From Methylobacterium sp. E-066 (lineage in GTDB: Bacteria > Pseudomonadota > Alphaproteobacteria > Rhizobiales > Beijerinckiaceae): DNA of 64,000 nt. Made by a program: the position numbers and the translations under genes. Location of the stretch: NCBI RefSeq assembly GCF_022829635.1, contig NZ_JAKSYO010000128.1, positions 1 through 64,000 of the forward strand, read 5' to 3'. Under the pieces are notes generated by a model. That model was not told the DNA's origin. It saw only the letters and a program-made list of their open reading frames with translations, and ran no database searches. Each line of letters starts with the position of its first letter. Positions within the stretch are counted from its first letter, which is position 1. Below are positions 26,702 through 35,206 of this stretch, one piece after another.

Positions 26702-27862
26702 ATGCGCAGCCCTCCGACCTTCTCGCTCCCGCTTCTCGATCGCCTCGGCGACCGGCTGGAAGTTGACGTCGCGGCGGGCGCGATCGCCGGCGCCGACTTG
26801 CTGATCGGTAGCCACGACACCGACATCTGGCGGCGGACTGTGGGCTTTCGCGACCCCGTCGCGGGCGATCCCCTCCGGACCGACGCGATCTGGCGCATCT
26901 ACTCCATGACCAAAGTCGTGGTTTCGGTGGCCGCCCTCGTGCTGGCCGAGCGCGGCGATTTACGCCTCGACCAGCCGGTCGCGGACTTCATTCCCGCCTT
27001 CAACGAGCTCTTCCTGCTGGGCACTGACGGTACGCGCGTCCCGGCGACGACCGTGCCGACCGTGCACGACCTCCTGCGCCACGCTGCCGGGATCGCCTAC
27101 GGCTATCTCGGCGACGGGCCGACGCGTCGGGCCTACGAGGCCGACGGCCTGCTTAGCGAGGATCTCGACAACGCCGCCTTCGCTGAGCGGATCGCAAGCC
27201 TGCCGCTGGAGCACCAGCCCGGCACCGTCTGGCACTACTCGCATGCCACGGACGTCCTCGGCCGGGTGCTGGAGGTGGCCAGTGGCGCGGATCTTCAGGG
27301 CGTGCTCGACGAGACCATCCTCGGGCCGCTCGGCATGGCCGACACGCGGTTTCGTATCCCTACGGCGGCTGCAGGACGCGTGGCGCAACCGCTGCCGCAG
27401 GCGCCGGGACAGCGGCCTGCGTTCCACGATCCGTGCCTGCCGCGGCATGGCCAGCGGGGCAACGGTGGCCTCGTCTCGACGGTGGCGGATTATGCCAGCT
27501 TCCTGCGCATGCTCCTCTCCGACGGCGGCCGCGGCGGCGCGCGCATCCTCTCCCCGGCGAGCGTGCGGCTCATGACCGCCGACCATCTCGGGGCTGAGAT
27601 CGCGAGAGGCGCCTACTACCCGCCGGGTCCGGGATACGGCTTCGGGCTCGGGGTCGCGGTCCGGCTCGCGGCGGGCGAGGCGCCGTTTCCGGGCAACGTC
27701 GGCGACTGGTTCTGGAGCGGGGTCGGCGGCACCTACTTCTGGGTCGATCCAGCGGCGGGCTTCTTCGCGCACCTGATGATGCAGACCTCCTCGGCCGCGC
27801 AGCGCCAGCACTACCGGACGCTGACCCGCGCCATGGTCTACGCCGCGCTCGATGCCTCCTGA
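26702..27862 (+). CDS. Serine hydrolase, beta-lactamase/family VIII esterase-like
   Basis: 386 residues with the class C beta-lactamase/penicillin-binding fold. The nucleophile motif SMTK is at 68-71, the second catalytic motif is Y-S-H at 179-181 (YSN in true lactamases), and WSGVGGTYFW near 340 stands for the third motif, without the usual KTG. This combination is typical of EstB-like carboxylesterases rather than antibiotic-degrading enzymes. There is no clear signal peptide, so it is probably cytoplasmic. It starts at the ATG at 26702. It is unlinked to its neighbours, being next to phage debris on one side and a small exported protein on the other. Confidence 0.88.
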   Translation: MRSPPTFSLPLLDRLGDRLEVDVAAGAIAGADLLIGSHDTDIWRRTVGFRDPVAGDPLRTDAIWRIYSMTKVVVSVAALVLAERGDLRLDQPVADFIPAFNELFLLGTDGTRVPATTVPTVHDLLRHAAGIAYGYLGDGPTRRAYEADGLLSEDLDNAAFAERIASLPLEHQPGTVWHYSHATDVLGRVLEVASGADLQGVLDETILGPLGMADTRFRIPTAAAGRVAQPLPQAPGQRPAFHDPCLPRHGQRGNGGLVSTVADYASFLRMLLSDGGRGGARILSPASVRLMTADHLGAEIARGAYYPPGPGYGFGLGVAVRLAAGEAPFPGNVGDWFWSGVGGTYFWVDPAAGFFAHLMMQTSSAAQRQHYRTLTRAMVYAALDAS

Positions 27863-28139
27863 AGGCGAAGGGCGCCGTTACGGCGTCTCTGCTTCCGTTG
27901 GCCTGCGTCATCCGCAACAGTCGACATTCGTCGCTCAGCTTTATCCCGCGGGCTCTGTCGAGTCTCGATCGCGCAGATCTCGGCGATGATACTTGTATGA
28001 GAACCTTCATGACAGATCACCTTGCAGGCTAAGGCCGTACTCGGAGTCTGAGTCAGCCTCGGTCAGACTACTTACGCAGAGAGGGTCCTCAGAACTAACC
28101 CGCTCCCTCAGCGTTGCCCGCGATCTGGAGATCGCCAAC

Positions 28140-28427
28140 ATGATCATCGCGAAGCTCAGCGGGCTGCTCGTCGGTCTGGGTTTGACCCTCCCATTCAGCG
28201 CAATCGCGGATGCTGCCCCGCTGCAGGTTCGGTATGATGTCGAAAGGTCGCGACCGTCCGACATTTTGGTTGAGTCGCGCCTCACGGGTGCAACCTGTCC
28301 CACCTTGTGCCGTCCAGCCATGCCGCCGTGTTTATCCGGCAGCCGGTGGTACGGCCCTTACGGATATATCTGCTACCATTATCGGCCAACGGCCGGCGGC
28401 CTCGGCTCGACTTACGGAGCGCGCTGA
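28140..28427 (+). CDS. Small Cys-containing exported protein
   Basis: 95 residues. The N-terminus MIIAKLSGLLVGLGLTLPF followed by SAIADAAP reads as a signal peptide with an Ala-x-Ala cleavage site. The mature part has four cysteines (TCPTLCRPAMPPCLSGS and YGYICYHYRP) and is rich in Gly, Pro and Tyr. The ATG at 28140 has GGAG nine bases upstream. The upstream in-frame extension to 27993 has no such site and reads as non-coding. No family is recognised. Disulfide bonding in the periplasm is inferred from the paired cysteines. Confidence 0.5.
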   Translation: MIIAKLSGLLVGLGLTLPFSAIADAAPLQVRYDVERSRPSDILVESRLTGATCPTLCRPAMPPCLSGSRWYGPYGYICYHYRPTAGGLGSTYGAR

Positions 28428-28518
28428 AAACCGCGGCCATCCCCCGAACAGATCGACGGCGTTGTTGGTGCTGCTGGTCGAAGTAGGCGCGATCCTTTGG
28501 CCGATGGGTGAAGCGGTC

Positions 28519-29565
28519 TCACCAGCCGAATGGCGGCGGAGTCGGCCCGCGGTAGGCCTGCGGCGGCAGGTCGGCTGAGAGGGGCTCCTGCCGGATCGGA
28601 TCCACCGGCCTCGGGGCTTCGAGCGTCGTCGCCGAGCGGACTTGGCCCGGCTCCATCAGGTAGCGCGGCTGACTGAGCGAGGCGGTGTTGGCCGAACCGG
28701 GCCTCGGCACCGCAATATCCGGGTTCGTCGGACGCCCGGCCGCCCCACGTTGCGCCGCATTCGCGACCGGTGCCGCGGTCTCCGGTATGTCGACGAGCGT
28801 CCCGCTGGCATTGACCGTCACGAGCGGCCGGCCGGCAACCACCGGAGCGACCGCTGGCGCCATGGCGGCCTCCGGATTCTGAAGGGCCTCGGCCACCTTC
28901 GGGGCCGGACGTCGGCGTGGCTGGCGAGCAACCCGGTCCTGGGCGACCGAACCCAGACGCAACCGTGCCAGGTCGGCGATCAGGGTGTCCACCGAGGTGG
29001 TGAGGCCCCGGCCGCAGAGGTGGACGCGCAGCGACGCCGAGGCCCGTCCAGACAGCGGTCGCGCCGCGCCGAGCGGGATACCCTGGATGTCGTCGATCCA
29101 TTGCCAAGCGTAGGCACAGCGGTCGCTGAGTGCGACGCCGACCGGCCCATAGGCATTGCGCGCCGGCTGGTTCAGGACGCGATAGGGCCTGCCCCCGAGG
29201 CTCGCGAGTTCGGCCGCGATGCCTGTCCGGGTGGGTTTCTCCATTCTCGGAGCGGCATGGGCGTGTGCCGTGCCGATCGTTAGATCGGCCCGGTTCTCGC
29301 CGTTGGCCCCGAATCGGACCTGTTGGCGCAGCCCTCCCGAGTAGCGCACCTCGTCGACGAGGACGGGGCGTCCGGCGTCGGGCAGCGACACGAGCGGCGC
29401 GCGGCGAGCCGAATCGTCTAGGGCGGTGAAGACCGCGCCCGGCGTCGCGATCTGGGCAGAGGGCGCCCGGGCGGTGTTGCAGGCAGTCAGCGACAGGCTC
29501 GCGAGCGCGGCAGCTCCAACCTGCAGGACGTGGGACCGGATCCGCGTCGCCGTCATCCGCTTCAT
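28519..29565 (-). CDS. bcsN: Cellulose biosynthesis protein BcsN (lipoprotein)
   Basis: 348 residues with a lipoprotein leader: a basic start, a hydrophobic stretch and the lipobox SLTAC with Cys29. The next ~190 residues (VDEVRYSGGLRQQVRFGANGEN, then YAWQWID) match the BcsN proteins of rhizobial cellulose operons. The C-terminal ~150 residues are Pro/Ala-rich and probably disordered. It is the last gene of the bcs operon and overlaps the preceding TPR gene by four bases. It most likely sits in the outer or inner membrane facing the periplasm and assists cellulose export; its biochemical role is not known. Confidence 0.8.
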   Translation of the reverse strand: MKRMTATRIRSHVLQVGAAALASLSLTACNTARAPSAQIATPGAVFTALDDSARRAPLVSLPDAGRPVLVDEVRYSGGLRQQVRFGANGENRADLTIGTAHAHAAPRMEKPTRTGIAAELASLGGRPYRVLNQPARNAYGPVGVALSDRCAYAWQWIDDIQGIPLGAARPLSGRASASLRVHLCGRGLTTSVDTLIADLARLRLGSVAQDRVARQPRRRPAPKVAEALQNPEAAMAPAVAPVVAGRPLVTVNASGTLVDIPETAAPVANAAQRGAAGRPTNPDIAVPRPGSANTASLSQPRYLMEPGQVRSATTLEAPRPVDPIRQEPLSADLPPQAYRGPTPPPFGW

Positions 29566-31523
29566 CTTTCCTGTCCCTCGCCACGAGGATTGCTGCGGGA
29601 TCCCGCGGCGGCCGAATCGAAGGGACCAAACCGGTCGCTGTCGCGCGTCAGCGGCGCACGGGGCGCGCCCGCGACTGCGATCCCGATGGCTTCACCCTGA
29701 GCCAGCGTACCGACCGGTGGGACTGCTTGCGCGGCTTGCGGCGTCGCCCGGTCGAGACCGTTCCATCCCGGGAGCAAGGTGAAGCCATAGCGCTCGTACG
29801 GCATGGCTCCGACACCCGGCACACGCCGGGCAACGAGCGGCTGGGCGTCCCGAGGCTCGCGCAGGAACTCGGCCTCGCGGCCTTTGTCGGTCAGCTCAGG
29901 AAACCGCAGGGGGTTCTCGGCAGCGACGGAGATCGGGAACTCGCCGCGCTTCACCGGAAGGGAGCGGAGGGTCGCGGATGCGGGCACCGGCTTCGGCACG
30001 CGGGCCTGCATGGCGGCCACCGGCTGCACCGAGGCCGAAGCGACCCGAACCGGATCACAGGGGCCCGGCACCTGCGCGTCCGGGGCCGGCAGCGCGAGCT
30101 CGACCACCGTCGGGAACAGGCCATCGTACCGATTGATTACGTCAATGAACTCGCGGGTGCGCTTCAGCCGTCCGAGCGTCAGCGCATAGCCCAGCACTGC
30201 CGATTCCCGCGGCTTCCAGGCTGTGGCGCGCTGAAACCAGTCGGCGGCGGCCTCGAACTGGCAGGCGTTGTAGGCGTACCAACCGAGCGCCTGAGCGCCG
30301 TCGCCGGATGCGGTGGCGAGGACGAGCTTGGCGAAGCGGTCGAGCCGCGGGGCATCGACCGGAGAGACGGGGCTCTGAGTCAGCCGCCGCGCCATCATGT
30401 CCATGTAGAGCGCGGTGTTGGTCACCGAAGGGCCGCGCCAGGCGAAGGCGATTTCCTCGGCTTCCCGATCTTGCCCGAGTTCGCGCAGCGACAAGGCGAG
30501 GCCGGTAGCGACCCGCGCATCGCCTCCGCGGGCTATGGCCATCTTGAACCAGTCCAAGGCCTCGCGGAACTGCCGGCGCCGATAGGCGTACCAGCCGAGA
30601 AGGCCAATCTGATCGGGCTTCCCCAACTTGCGCATGGACTCGCCGAGAGCGACGAGATCGGCCGGCTCGATCCGGCCGGCGGGTTCGTCATGCAGAACCG
30701 CAGCGATGCGCGCCCGCGTCACGTCGAGGCGTATGGCCTGGAACTCACTGGTCCCGTCGGCAACCGGGTGACCAAGGGCGAGCAGGGTCTCGACCTGCAT
30801 CATCGGCAGGATGGCCATCGCCTTCTGAACGGTCGCAAGCCGCAGCGCGGATTCCGTCTGGCCAGCCAGGATGGTCCGGTAGGCCGCCGCCGCCTGTGCA
30901 GCCGCGCCGGTGCGGGCATAGGCCTCCGCCACCAGCCACGCGATGTCGATGTCGAGATCGCTGATCGCGTTGGGCGTAGCGTTGACCCGGGCCAGGATGC
31001 TGTCCCAATCGCCGTTCTGCTCGGCCGCCTTGACCTCGCCCCGCAGGGTCCCGCGGTTGAGCTTGCGCGCCAGGTCGTCGGAGGGGCGCCAATCGGGCTC
31101 CACGGTTTGGCGCGCCGTGATCGCTGCGCGCAGTTCGGCGATCCGGCCCGCGGTGAACAGGTCCCACAGGGGGGCCTCCTCGGGCGGGCTCGGCTTCAGC
31201 GTGTCGAGGTCGGTCGGGACGGTCCAGTGCGGGTAGCGCTTCCGCAGACGTGCGATCTCGGCCTGCACGCGCTCGGTCTGGCGCTGGGCCGCGTAGTAGC
31301 GCAGGCCGCTCTCGTCGACGATCTCGGGACCGGTGGACCGGCCTTCCTGGCCGCCCAGGATGACGGGCGCACGCCCTTCATCCTGCCGAACGATCGTCGC
31401 GGCTGCCTGCGCGAGGCTTGCGGCCGGCTGTGCCCGCACCGCCCCCCCGCCGCCCGCCACGTCGAGGCCCAGCCCCGCCACGAGTGACAGCGCCGCACCG
31501 TGTCGCCTCAGCGCCCGAGACAT
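29562..31523 (-). CDS. Cellulose operon TPR protein (BcsK-like)
   Basis: 653 residues with an N-terminal signal sequence (ALSLVAGLGLDVAGGGGAVRAQ). The middle (about 130-500) is built of helical repeats of TPR/Sel1 type, with recurring WYAYRRRQFREALDWFKMA and WYAYNACQFEAAADWFQRA units. The C-terminal ~170 residues are low-complexity. There is no C-terminal beta-barrel, so it can replace only the periplasmic scaffold part of E. coli BcsC. TPR proteins at this place in alphaproteobacterial cellulose operons have been called BcsK; that assignment is by position and repeat type. It overlaps bcsZ by 16 bases and bcsN by 4. Confidence 0.75.
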   Translation of the reverse strand: MSRALRRHGAALSLVAGLGLDVAGGGGAVRAQPAASLAQAAATIVRQDEGRAPVILGGQEGRSTGPEIVDESGLRYYAAQRQTERVQAEIARLRKRYPHWTVPTDLDTLKPSPPEEAPLWDLFTAGRIAELRAAITARQTVEPDWRPSDDLARKLNRGTLRGEVKAAEQNGDWDSILARVNATPNAISDLDIDIAWLVAEAYARTGAAAQAAAAYRTILAGQTESALRLATVQKAMAILPMMQVETLLALGHPVADGTSEFQAIRLDVTRARIAAVLHDEPAGRIEPADLVALGESMRKLGKPDQIGLLGWYAYRRRQFREALDWFKMAIARGGDARVATGLALSLRELGQDREAEEIAFAWRGPSVTNTALYMDMMARRLTQSPVSPVDAPRLDRFAKLVLATASGDGAQALGWYAYNACQFEAAADWFQRATAWKPRESAVLGYALTLGRLKRTREFIDVINRYDGLFPTVVELALPAPDAQVPGPCDPVRVASASVQPVAAMQARVPKPVPASATLRSLPVKRGEFPISVAAENPLRFPELTDKGREAEFLREPRDAQPLVARRVPGVGAMPYERYGFTLLPGWNGLDRATPQAAQAVPPVGTLAQGEAIGIAVAGAPRAPLTRDSDRFGPFDSAAAGSRSNPRGEGQER

Positions 31524-32617
31524 GACCGGTACCTCGTGTTGGCAGCGACGAGCGCCAGGAGATGGAGCGTCGCGGGATAGTAGTTTTCGGCTGCTGCCGG
31601 CTCGGCAAAGCCCGCCGGCAGGGGCGTGCCCGAAGCGGCACAGGCGACCAGCGCTGCCACGGAAGCGTAGCCCGGCTCCTGCAGACGACCCGTCACTTGT
31701 CCGCTCGCCGTATCAACGATCGGGAGGCCCGCGGGATCGGGCTCCGCCCAGAGCTTGGCGAAGGCCTCGTAGGCGCGGCGGTCGGCATGCCCGGCCATGG
31801 CGAGATAGAGGGGCACCCGAACGGCATTGTACGAGAACGTCGCCGGGAAGCCCTCGGCCGGCTTAGGCGTGCCCCCGCGCATGGCGATCCATTCGGTCGG
31901 CAGCTTCGCCTCGCCGAAGCGGGCGTGCAGGACGAGGTCGAGGCCGACGGCATTGAGGCGCGCCCAATCGAATTCCGGTGCGAGCGCCGCAAGCTTCGTA
32001 AAGGCCGGGAACACCCAGTAAGACAGGTTCACGACCGGGCCGTCCATGCGGTCCTCGGCCGAGAAGCCCGCCATGCCGGGCAGGAGCAGCGGTCCGCCCT
32101 CCGCCTTGAACAGAACCGTACCCTTGGCGACATCGACCGCGATGCGCCGTCCCGCCAAGCGGTATCCCTCGTCCGACCAAGCGTCGGCCGCCTCGGCAAG
32201 CGCCCAGGCCACGAGGATGTCCCCGTCGGTGGCATCGTTGGTATCGGCGACGCCCGGGCGCTTGTCGGGCTCCCAGCGCCACGCCAAGAGCGCATCGTTG
32301 CGCACCATCAGATTCGCGCGGGTCCAGCCCCAGATCCTCTGGAACGCGTCGCGATCGCCCGCCGCGACAGCGAACAGCATGCCGTAGCCCTGACCCTCGC
32401 TATGGCTGATCCGGCCGTTGGCTGTATCGACGACGCGCCCCTGGTCGCTCACGAAGCGGCTCTTGTAGCTCCGCCAAGCCGTCGAATCGCCGAGGGCGTT
32501 CAGCATCGGAACCGTTTCGGTCGTGCGCTCCGCGGAGGCCGGACTCTGTGCCTGAGCTTGACCCGCGAGGGCGAGAGCCAGGATCGGCACGGCGGCGGTT
32601 GCGACGATGCGTTTCAT
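31508..32617 (-). CDS. bcsZ: Periplasmic endo-beta-1,4-glucanase, GH8
   Basis: 369 residues. The signal peptide ends at AQAQ (residues ~1-24). The GH8 catalytic acid is Glu74 in SHSEGQGYGM, and the ATDGDILVAWAL motif (129-140) carries the conserved aspartates of the family. A YNAVRVPLY segment forms the end of the (alpha/alpha)6 barrel. BcsZ/CelC trims nascent cellulose and is needed for proper export in several species. It overlaps bcsB by four bases (ATGA-type junction at 32614-32617) and has GGGAG upstream inside bcsB. Confidence 0.93.
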   Translation of the reverse strand: MKRIVATAAVPILALALAGQAQAQSPASAERTTETVPMLNALGDSTAWRSYKSRFVSDQGRVVDTANGRISHSEGQGYGMLFAVAAGDRDAFQRIWGWTRANLMVRNDALLAWRWEPDKRPGVADTNDATDGDILVAWALAEAADAWSDEGYRLAGRRIAVDVAKGTVLFKAEGGPLLLPGMAGFSAEDRMDGPVVNLSYWVFPAFTKLAALAPEFDWARLNAVGLDLVLHARFGEAKLPTEWIAMRGGTPKPAEGFPATFSYNAVRVPLYLAMAGHADRRAYEAFAKLWAEPDPAGLPIVDTASGQVTGRLQEPGYASVAALVACAASGTPLPAGFAEPAAAENYYPATLHLLALVAANTRYRSCLGR

Positions 32618-35202
32618 CGATCGAGCTCCCGGTCGGCCCGATCGGCAGCGGGCGGGACCGTGCCGGCGCGTCCGACACCGCGGAGCATCGCCTGCGTGCT
32701 GAGACCGAGGATGATCGCGGCGACGAAGAGCACCAGCACGAAGGTGTTCGGGTTCGTCGAGAACCAGCCCGCCAGCACGAGGCGCGTGTTCTCGAAGGTG
32801 CGCGGTACCGTCTCCAGGATCTGCGTCTGATTAGAGGCGAAGGTCGTGACGCCTCCATCATTGGCGTCGAGAACGGCCACGCGGCCTTGGAGCTGGCCCC
32901 AGACGGCCGGGGTTCCCAGACAGATCGCGGCGGCCTGCAAAATCGCGCTGTTTGGCGCGGTGAACACGGTAAGGACGGAGTCGGGATCGCGGCCGGAGAC
33001 ACCCTGACCGACGACCATCGAGGCCCGGGCACTCACCGCGACGGGCTGGTCGCGGACCTGATCGGTCATCCATTGGGTCGCCGTGGCGATGGCCTCGTCG
33101 GCAGCACCTTGGATGCCGGTCACGATCCCGGACACGCGGTCGCCCACGGAATCGCGCGTGCGCAGGGCTGTGGTCCAGGACGAGACGAGATCGCGCGTCT
33201 CGACATCCGGGTCGGTCCCGCGCATGCGACGCGGACCGGTTTGCGCGCTCCGCGAAGCCGAAACCGGCAGCGCGCAGGCGGGTGGAACGTCGTGGCGCAG
33301 GCGATCGATGCTGATGCCGGGGACGGCCGCCAGCGGCCCGGAAGCCGCTCCCCCGGTGGCGCGCCCTTCCCAGATCTTGCGGATCTGCTCTGCGTCGAGG
33401 CCGACGGCACGCAGCACATCCGGGTCGAGGGCGCGGGCAGGTGCGACAACCACCGTTGGCGTCCGGCGTTGCAGGGCCGATTCATTGCCGAGTTCGAACT
33501 CGATCGGACGTCCGGCCGCGATGGCCATCCGCACCGCAATCGTGGCGGCGGCCGACATCGATTCGCGGTCCGGAGTCGGTACGACGAGACGCGGGCGATG
33601 CACGGCATCGGCATATGGCAGGCCGCCGCTCGTCGTAGCGGCGAGGTCGGGAAGCCGCAGCGCGCGGGCGAGCGGCGGCAGGGTCAGGGTCGTGTCGTTC
33701 AGGAACAGGAAGCGCTTGCGCTCGGCGCTCCCATCCTCGCAGGCCCGGTCCGCCGCCGACGGAAGCAGCGCGGTGATCTCGACATGGTTGCGCCCCGGAC
33801 GCCAGCGGCTGAGCGGCAAGGGCATGACCGCGTTGCGGAACACGTCCCCGTCGGAGCGCGGCAGGGCATTGCTGGCGACGTTGCGGCCATTCACGTCGAT
33901 GATGACCTGCGCGCCGAGGTCGAGACCCGCCGCGTAGCCGCCCGCAAGTGCCAGGGCGGCCTTCGCGTAGTCGGCCGGGATGAAATCCGCGGGCAAGGAC
34001 ACGTCGAACCCGGTACGGAACAGGCGGCCGGCAAACTCGCGGTTCTGCACACCGAAATGGGATAGCGGGAGCGTCTCGCCGCCCTTCGTCTCGAGCCCGC
34101 GGGACTGAGCGAGCAGCCGCAGACCCTGCTGGCTTCCCGTCGCTTCATGGGCGGCGGTCGCTGTCAGGACCGCGGAGGCCGCATCGAGTTCCGCAGGTCC
34201 GCTTCCGGGCACGATCAGGGTCGCAGCCCGCTCGGCGGTGGCTGGGAGGAATGCGAGCGCTTGACCGCCGATCATCTGCGCCGGGTCGAAGCCGGGAAGG
34301 TCCCGCAGCTCGTCCGGCGACCCGATCACGAGGTTGAGGCCGTCGGGCCCTTTGTGCGGCGCTCCGAACTCGACGGCGACATGCGCGTAGCGGCCCGCAA
34401 GCGCGATCCGCTGCACCGCCGAGATGATCTTCTCGAAGGTCGCGAAGCCGGGCTTGCCGCGGAGGACGACGCGGATCGGCACGATGCCACGCGCATCGGG
34501 CGTGACCGCGGGAAGGTCGCGCAGTGCACGCACCGCCTCGACGCCCGCCGGCATCACGAGGCCGGTCCAAGTGGGATCGATCTGGGTCCAAAGCTCGTAG
34601 GTCGCCTGCATCGAGCAGTCGACGCGATGGCGCTGGACAGCCGAGATGGCGACCGCGTTGTAGCCCGGCCGCAGCACATTGGCCGGGATCTCGAACTCGA
34701 TCACCCGCACGGCGCCGGGCGCGTTGATCGGCGTGCGGCCGAGGACGACGTCGTTGACCGACGCGGTCAGGACGGAGGCCTCCGGCACCACGGAGATCGC
34801 GGCGAGATAGCCGATGCGCAGCCGCAAGCGCTCACGCGCCTGCTCGGCCGTGACGAAGACCGGCCATTGCAGCGTGCTCTCTTCGCCGCTGAGCCGAAGG
34901 CTCTCGCCGATCGCCGGCAGCGGGCGCTGCGGCAAAGGCGCGGCGGTCTGCGTCACCGCGGTCTGAGGTGCCGGTCCGAGCGGATTCGGCTTCGGGGCGT
35001 CGGCACGGCGGGGTGAGACGCCGTTCGGCTCGTCACCGGGCATCGCAAGCGCCTGCGGCGCACCGCGGCCGAGGAAGCTCTGAGCCTGCACCGACGTGAT
35101 CGGGCCGAGGACCAGATGCGCCGCCAGCAGGGCCATCACGCCCGCCGCGCGAGGCTGCCGTATGGCCAGGCCAAGTCCGAAAGGGGAATGCATCTGAGCC
35201 AT
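32614..35202 (-). CDS. bcsB: Cellulose synthase regulatory/periplasmic subunit BcsB
   Basis: 862 residues. The N-terminal hydrophobic leader (GVMALLAAHLVLGPITSVQAQ) is followed by two carbohydrate-binding/flavodoxin-like repeats in the periplasm. At the C-terminus is a single membrane anchor (FVLVLFVAAIILGLSTQAML) that packs against BcsA. An amphipathic interface helix precedes it. BcsB guides the glucan chain through the periplasm. The start was set at the ATG at 35202, four bases after the bcsA stop. An upstream frame to 35286 would lie within bcsA. Confidence 0.93.
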   Translation of the reverse strand: MAQMHSPFGLGLAIRQPRAAGVMALLAAHLVLGPITSVQAQSFLGRGAPQALAMPGDEPNGVSPRRADAPKPNPLGPAPQTAVTQTAAPLPQRPLPAIGESLRLSGEESTLQWPVFVTAEQARERLRLRIGYLAAISVVPEASVLTASVNDVVLGRTPINAPGAVRVIEFEIPANVLRPGYNAVAISAVQRHRVDCSMQATYELWTQIDPTWTGLVMPAGVEAVRALRDLPAVTPDARGIVPIRVVLRGKPGFATFEKIISAVQRIALAGRYAHVAVEFGAPHKGPDGLNLVIGSPDELRDLPGFDPAQMIGGQALAFLPATAERAATLIVPGSGPAELDAASAVLTATAAHEATGSQQGLRLLAQSRGLETKGGETLPLSHFGVQNREFAGRLFRTGFDVSLPADFIPADYAKAALALAGGYAAGLDLGAQVIIDVNGRNVASNALPRSDGDVFRNAVMPLPLSRWRPGRNHVEITALLPSAADRACEDGSAERKRFLFLNDTTLTLPPLARALRLPDLAATTSGGLPYADAVHRPRLVVPTPDRESMSAAATIAVRMAIAAGRPIEFELGNESALQRRTPTVVVAPARALDPDVLRAVGLDAEQIRKIWEGRATGGAASGPLAAVPGISIDRLRHDVPPACALPVSASRSAQTGPRRMRGTDPDVETRDLVSSWTTALRTRDSVGDRVSGIVTGIQGAADEAIATATQWMTDQVRDQPVAVSARASMVVGQGVSGRDPDSVLTVFTAPNSAILQAAAICLGTPAVWGQLQGRVAVLDANDGGVTTFASNQTQILETVPRTFENTRLVLAGWFSTNPNTFVLVLFVAAIILGLSTQAMLRGVGRAGTVPPAADRADRELDR

Positions 35203-35206
35203 GGTC

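Noticed and set aside
29727..31487. 586-codon plus-strand frame opposite the cellulose TPR gene
   Set aside because: Shadow of the real gene; no signal sequence, domain or ribosome site.
32548..34065. 505-codon plus-strand frame opposite bcsB
   Set aside because: Antisense to BcsB; biased R/G/H composition, no homology.
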